Below, piece by piece: positions 60,554-64,000 of a DNA stretch of 64,000 nucleotides; within the stretch, counting starts at the first letter, position 1; each line of letters opens with the position of its first letter. The translations under genes were made by a program, and so were the position numbers. The notes beneath the pieces are model-generated. The model ran no database searches, was not told where the DNA came from, and was given only the letters and a program-made list of their open reading frames with translations. Location of the stretch: NCBI RefSeq assembly GCF_008039615.1, contig NZ_VDUZ01000022.1, positions 62,001-126,000 of the forward strand, given 5' to 3'. Source of the DNA: Vineibacter terrae. GTDB lineage: Bacteria > Pseudomonadota > Alphaproteobacteria > Reyranellales > Reyranellaceae.

Positions 60554-61378
60554 ATGGTCCAGACCACGCTTGGCAGCGGCAAGATCCTGGTGTCGTGCAA
60601 CGGCCCGGTGACGACCATCGTCATCAATCGCCCCGAGGTGCGCAATGCGCTGGACAACGAATGTGCGCGGGCGCTGGGCGCGGCGCTGCGTGCCTTCGAC
60701 GCCGACGAAGCGGCGCGTGTCGCTGTCCTGACCGGCGCCGGCGGCGCCTTCTGCGCCGGCGCCGACCTCAAGCAGCTCGGCGCCGGCGTGGACTATTTCC
60801 CGTGGGCTGGCAGCGACGACGGGCCGCTGCGTGCCGCGCTGTCGAAACCCGTGATCGCGGCGGTCGAAGGCCATGCATGCGCCGGCGGGCTGGGCGTGGC
60901 GCTGTTCTGCGATATCCGCATCATCGACGACACGGCCGTCTTCGGCGTCTTCTCCCGCCGCTGGGGCGTGCCCATGAGCGACGGCACCACGGTCCGCCTG
61001 CCGCGCATCGTCGGCCAGGGGCGGGCGCTCGACATGCTGATCACCGGCTGTCCGATCAAGGCGGATGAGGCGATCGCGATCGGCCTGGCCACCCGCAAGG
61101 TGGCGCGCGGCACCACCCGCGCCGAGGCAGAAGCCCTGGCGCAGCAGGTCGCCGGATTTCCGCAGATCGCGCTGCGGTCCGATCGTCGTTCGGCCTATGA
61201 CAGCTTCGATCATGATACCGAAGCCGCCATCCGGCGCGAGATGGAGCTCTCGCTGGAGGCGCGGCGCGTCGAATCGCAGGTCGGGGCGGCCCGCTTCAGC
61301 CAGGGTGAAGGCCGGGGCGGGGCATTCGCGATGCCGGCCGCGCGGCACGGTGGGAACGATCCCGCGCGGACCAATTGA
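60554..61378 (+). CDS. Crotonase-family protein lacking both catalytic Glu (tandem copy 1)
   Basis: 274 residues. INRPEVRNALDNE, oxyanion element GAFCAGADLKQLG (about 64-76), AAVEGHACAGGLGVALFCDIR and SDGTTVRLPRIVGQG. Aligning with rat enoyl-CoA hydratase, E144 is replaced by Gly (GGLG) and E164 by Ser (VFSRRWG), so normal hydration is unlikely. The fold still stabilises thioester enolates, so lyase, hydrolase or isomerase activities are possible. Start ATG 60554 (alternative GTG 60545). A close paralogue follows at 61470. Confidence 0.88.
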   Translation: MVQTTLGSGKILVSCNGPVTTIVINRPEVRNALDNECARALGAALRAFDADEAARVAVLTGAGGAFCAGADLKQLGAGVDYFPWAGSDDGPLRAALSKPVIAAVEGHACAGGLGVALFCDIRIIDDTAVFGVFSRRWGVPMSDGTTVRLPRIVGQGRALDMLITGCPIKADEAIAIGLATRKVARGTTRAEAEALAQQVAGFPQIALRSDRRSAYDSFDHDTEAAIRREMELSLEARRVESQVGAARFSQGEGRGGAFAMPAARHGGNDPARTN

Positions 61379-61469
61379 CGGCGGAAGCTGTCGAGGGGCG
61401 CCGATATAGTGCAGCTCATGTGATGAATGCGGCCGCGTGCCACCGGCCGACAGGACGGCTGGATCCGCG

Positions 61470-62267
61470 ATGGCTGCGCCCCTGACATCGATGACGTTCG
61501 CCGACGGCAATATCCTGGCCTCGCGCCGGGTGCCGGTCACGACGATCATTATCAATCGCACCGAAGTCAGGAACGCGCTCGACGTCAAGACCGCGCGCGG
61601 GCTGGCAGGCGCCTTCCAGCTCGCAGACGCCGACGAGGAGATCCGGGCCGTGGTCGTGACCGGCGCCGGCGGCGCCTTCTGCACCGGTGCGGACCTCCAG
61701 GAGCTGGCAGCGACGGGCGCCTTCTTTCCCTGGGCGGGGAACGACGACGGACTGCTGGCGGCGCCGCTGTCCAAACCGGTCATCGCCGCGATCGAAGGGA
61801 GCGCCAGCGCCGAGGGGCTGGGCGTGGCGCTGTTCTGCGATATCCGGATCGTCGACGACTCGGCCAGCTTCAGCGCTGCCTCGCGGCAGTGGGGGTGCCC
61901 GATCGGCGATGGCGCCACCGTGCGCCTGCCGCGCCTTGTCGGCCAGGGGCGGGCGCTCGACATGCTGATCACAGGCCGCGTCGTCGGCGCGGACGAGGCG
62001 CTCGCCATGGGGCTGGCCAGCCGGAAGGTGGCGCGCGGCACGACCCGGGCCGAAGCTGAAAAGCTGGCGCACCAGGTCGCCGGCCTGCCCCAGGCAGCCC
62101 TGCTGGCGGACCGGTGCTCGGCTTATGAGAGCTTCACGCTGGACGGTGCGGCAGCGATCGCCCGCGAGGTGCAACGGGCACGCGCGACCTTCGGACCCGA
62201 GGCGCAGGCCGGTATCCGACGGGCGTCGCAGCGTGCGACGGGCGGCATCCGGTTGTTGCGCGCCTGA
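61470..62267 (+). CDS. Crotonase-family protein, oxyanion-hole variant (tandem copy 2)
   Basis: 265 residues, a close paralogue of the 60554 gene (shared LFCDIRI, TVRLPR, VGQGRALDMLITG, RKVARGTTRAEAE). Again no Glu at the positions of E144 and E164. In addition the oxyanion Gly (rat G141) is replaced by Glu: AIEGSASAEGLGVAL where copy 1 has CAGGLG. This may reduce or change activity. ATG 61470 starts after a weak GGACGG. Tandem duplication with divergence of one copy is the simplest explanation. Confidence 0.88.
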   Translation: MAAPLTSMTFADGNILASRRVPVTTIIINRTEVRNALDVKTARGLAGAFQLADADEEIRAVVVTGAGGAFCTGADLQELAATGAFFPWAGNDDGLLAAPLSKPVIAAIEGSASAEGLGVALFCDIRIVDDSASFSAASRQWGCPIGDGATVRLPRLVGQGRALDMLITGRVVGADEALAMGLASRKVARGTTRAEAEKLAHQVAGLPQAALLADRCSAYESFTLDGAAAIAREVQRARATFGPEAQAGIRRASQRATGGIRLLRA

Positions 62268-62307
62268 GGCTGGATAAGGGATCTTCGGAGAAAGCGCACG
62301 ATTCTCC

Positions 62308-62994
62308 ATGCCCATCACCACTCTGCTGTTCGATGTCGGTGGCCCTCTGGACACCGAGGTCGCATTCGAGCGCGCGATCGATCTTCGGCTGCCCGAAGCG
62401 GTGCGCCGGCAAGGAATCGACGTCACGCCCGAAAGCTACGTCGCTGCCTGCGCCTGGGCGGTCGACAGCTTTGCGCCCAATCTCTACCAGGCCGTGGTCT
62501 GGCGCCTGTGCGACGGCGACGTCTTTGCCGCCCACCGTGCCTGGGCGCTGCTCGCCGAGGAGATGGGCCGGATCGAATTCGGCGAGCCGCGCGAGGGCAT
62601 GATCGAGCTGCTGGCCGCGCTGCGCGCCGCGGGCTTCAGCCTTGGGATCGTCGCCAACCAGCCGCTGACCTTGCCCGCGAAGCTGGAGCGTCTGGGCATG
62701 GCCGGGCTGTTCGACAGCGCCGACGGCAGCGCCGCGCTGGGGCTGAGCAAGCCCGACCCGCGCCTGTTCCTGGCGGTTTGCGCCCGGCTCGGCGCGGCGC
62801 CGGCCGACTGCCTGATGGTCGGTGATCGCATCGACAACGACATTGCGCCTGCCCGCCTGCTGGGCATGCGCACGATCCGCTTCCGCTGCGGTCGCCACGC
62901 GGCCCAGGCGCCGCGGACCTGGAGCGAGCTGCCCGATGCCGACGTCGCCACGGTGGATGCGCTCGCGGCCGCGATCGACCGACTGGCAGGATAG
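62308..62994 (+). CDS. HAD-superfamily hydrolase with altered motif I
   Basis: 228 residues. The HAD layout is clear: motif I LLFDVGGPLD (about 6-15), motif II region LGIVANQPLTLPAKLERLG, motif III K in LGLSKPDPRLF (about 148-158) and motif IV MVGDRIDNDIAPARLLGM. The second Asp of the DxD nucleophile pair is Gly (D-V-G), so general acid catalysis of phosphate release would be impaired; some HADs with non-phosphate or regulatory roles differ here. Start ATG 62308. Not obviously linked to the crotonases. Confidence 0.88.
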   Translation: MPITTLLFDVGGPLDTEVAFERAIDLRLPEAVRRQGIDVTPESYVAACAWAVDSFAPNLYQAVVWRLCDGDVFAAHRAWALLAEEMGRIEFGEPREGMIELLAALRAAGFSLGIVANQPLTLPAKLERLGMAGLFDSADGSAALGLSKPDPRLFLAVCARLGAAPADCLMVGDRIDNDIAPARLLGMRTIRFRCGRHAAQAPRTWSELPDADVATVDALAAAIDRLAG

Positions 62995-63010
62995 GGCTTA
63001 CAATTCTAGA

Positions 63011-63130
63011 AGGAAGGTGCCCCGAAGGGGCGGATGGGGGATGTTTGAACGAATTCACTCCATCAACCTGGCTTCGAATCCGTTGCAGCATCCCCCTTCC
63101 GGCGCTTCGCGCCACCTTCCCCCTCCGGGC
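63011..63130. repeat. Dispersed palindrome, family 2 (copy 2)
   Basis: AGGAAGGTGCCCCGAAGGGG, GGATGGGGGATG, then CGAATCCGTTGCAGCATC and the inverted CACCTTCCCCCTCC. Matches the copy at 24102 closely in the right half. Confidence 0.88.
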
Positions 63131-63484
63131 AGGGCTATCGCATATGGCACTATCGGCCGAACCGTCAGAAGACGAACCACAGAGGCACAGAGACACAGCG
63201 CAGCCGTTGGCCGCAACCAAATGCGGGGAAAGCGCTTCATGGTGAGCTTGTCGAACCATGAAGCGGCGCACCACTGCCCGTGCGACGCCTTCATGGTTCG
63301 ACTCACCATGAAGGCTACAAAAATCACCGCGGCTCGCGAAGATTCTTGAAGTCAGTAGTACAGAGGTCACACAGAGGAAGACGCCACCGCGCGCCGAAGG
63401 TGCGCAAGCCTTTGTTTCTCTGTGTTGTCTCTGTGCCTCTGTGTCTCTGTGGTTAGCTTTCATGGCGCCATATGCGATCGCCCT
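63131..63484. repeat. Composite inverted-repeat element (copy B) with AGGGCGATCGCATATGG ends
   Basis: Left end AGGGCTATCGCATATGG (63131-63147) and right end CCATATGCGATCGCCCT (63468-63484) match with one mismatch. Inside are two smaller hairpins, GCTTCATGGT...ACCATGAAGC (63234-63264) and GCCTTCATGGT...ACCATGAAGGC (63287-63315), and a second level of imperfect inverted repeat built from CACAGAG words (63175-63198 against 63415-63454). Non-coding. Confidence 0.85.
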
Positions 63485-63505
63485 ACCCCTCCGGGGAAGG
63501 GCAAA

Positions 63506-63594
63506 GTCACACTCTCCAAGCGCAGCGAGGATCTCCTGCGGCAAGGCGCACAGTGCGCTATTCGCAGGAGATCCCTCGCTGCGCTCGGGATGAC
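63506..63594. repeat. Dispersed palindrome, family 1 (copy 6)
   Basis: GTCACACTCTCCAAGCGCAG to CGCTGCGCTCGGGATGAC, with inner arms GGATCTCCTGCG and CGCAGGAGATCC. The left end is decayed. It lies next to composite element copy B. Confidence 0.85.
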
Positions 63595-63629
63595 GGTAAA
63601 GTGCGGCGCCGATCCCGGCACCCGCTGCC

Positions 63630-64000
63630 TCAGCCCGAGCGGAAGACGTTGGCGCGATGCCAGGCCAGGTAGGCGACCTGCCGCTCGCCCTTCACGGCGA
63701 GGCGGAAGCCGGGGTCGATGCCCGCCTTGCGCGCCTCTTCGGCCGGCAGGTCGGCCGACAGCAGGAGGGCGCCGTCATCCGCAAAGGCGATCAATCCGGT
63801 TATGAACGCGATATGCCATGTCGTCAGCAGGGGCAGGGCGTTGTGGCTGTCCAGCCGCTCCTCGTTCGTGGCACGTGCCCAGGGCTTGATGGCGCAGGTC
63901 CGTACCAGGACCTCATGGACCGTGCCGGTGGCGCAGCAGCCGCCGTTCCACAGCGCCAGGACCGATTCGTTGAGGCGGCCGAAGCCGAGGCGCGCCTCGA
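63630..64000 (-). CDS. HNH endonuclease, C-terminal part (runs off the right edge)
   Basis: Only the last 122 residues are in the window; no start codon is available. The order GRLNESVLALWNGGCCATG, VLVRTCAIKPWARATNEER, LDSHNALPLL, FITGLIAFADDGALLLS and a final LAWHRANVF matches the C-terminal HNH_2-type module of restriction-like or stress-linked HNH endonucleases (pattern: C..TG, a helix reaching KPW, D..N.LPLL, G.I.F...G). The His normally expected before IKPW is Cys here (CAIKPW), as seen when one ligand is changed. It may be inactive, or the ligand may be replaced by a neighbour. The stop codon is TGA at 63630-63632. Composite repeats follow it. Confidence 0.72.
   Translation of the reverse strand, partial: EARLGFGRLNESVLALWNGGCCATGTVHEVLVRTCAIKPWARATNEERLDSHNALPLLTTWHIAFITGLIAFADDGALLLSADLPAEEARKAGIDPGFRLAVKGERQVAYLAWHRANVFRSG

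Noticed and set aside
59447-62041. 864-codon minus-strand frame across the crotonases
   Set aside because: It is antisense to at least four well-supported genes, with no domain-like pattern; a composition artefact.
63160-63460. CRISPR-like array from the repeated CACAGAG words
   Set aside because: The repeats are short, unevenly spaced and arranged in inverted orientation without unique spacers, so they belong to the composite palindromic element.

Overview
The window is GC-rich, gene-dense bacterial chromosome. Gene content (orphan Bug/TctC-type solute-binding proteins, SCP2-type thiolases, crotonases, acyl-CoA dehydrogenases, LLM flavin enzymes, a molybdenum xanthine dehydrogenase, a cytochrome-linked urate oxidase, malate synthase A) and the dispersed palindromes fit an alphaproteobacterium with a soil- or water-type catabolic lifestyle, perhaps near Reyranella or other Rhodospirillales. 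That placement is an inference from gene content. I saw no tRNA, rRNA, CRISPR array, integrase or transposase.

Layout. 0.1-0.7 kb: HU gene with a textbook terminator. 0.8-7.3 kb: catabolic block (2-oxoglutarate dioxygenase, LLM oxidoreductase and an enolase-superfamily enzyme leftward; a second enolase-superfamily enzyme, VOC protein, Bug protein and crotonase as a rightward operon). 7.4-17.1 kb: broken PIN-domain toxin, lone receiver protein, acyl-CoA dehydrogenase, PsiF-like secreted protein, Cys-less thiolase plus DUF35 partner, rhodanese, 3-hydroxybutyrate dehydrogenase, hydrolase, second LLM enzyme, ketopantoate-reductase-like enzyme. 17.2-24.0 kb: sugar ABC importer facing a Bug protein and gnd-gntK, with an 18-bp palindrome between the divergent units. 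24.3-29.4 kb: crotonase, Bug protein, RraA-like enzyme, a small HicB/DUF1902-like gene behind a 22-bp palindrome, and a repeat-invaded DUF3987 protein. 29.6-34.0 kb: acyl-CoA synthetase/dehydrogenase pair and a DUF6880-like protein. 34.1-42.3 kb: xdhAB, TetR with twin operators, GFA protein, IclR and TauD genes around a palindrome, SCP2 thiolase. 42.4-50.4 kb: seven-gene leftward operon, gamma-glutamyltransferase - DUF1028 - dipeptide-type ABC importer. 50.6-54.8 kb: envelope cluster (membrane-anchored serine protease, two coiled-coil lipoproteins, exported SUMF1-like protein). 55.2-58.9 kb: SnoaL-like protein, malate synthase, urate oxidase PuuD. 59.0-59.8 kb: probable polymorphic-toxin-like nuclease with candidate immunity gene. 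59.9-63.0 kb: lipoprotein, two tandem crotonases lacking the catalytic glutamates, HAD protein. 63.0-63.6 kb: composite repeat island. The right edge cuts an HNH endonuclease gene.

How it fits together. xdhAB and puuD cover hypoxanthine/xanthine to urate to 5-hydroxyisourate. gnd and gntK take gluconate to ribulose 5-phosphate. The GGT operon would cleave gamma-glutamyl compounds outside the cytoplasm and import the products. The acyl-CoA genes form several separate cassettes of unknown substrate. Three dispersed palindrome families recur; some copies run into coding sequence and supply protein termini. Several genes carry clear operator-like palindromes. Two dehydrogenase genes are preceded by mini-ORFs that have the strong ribosome-binding site and overlap the gene start by 4 nt.
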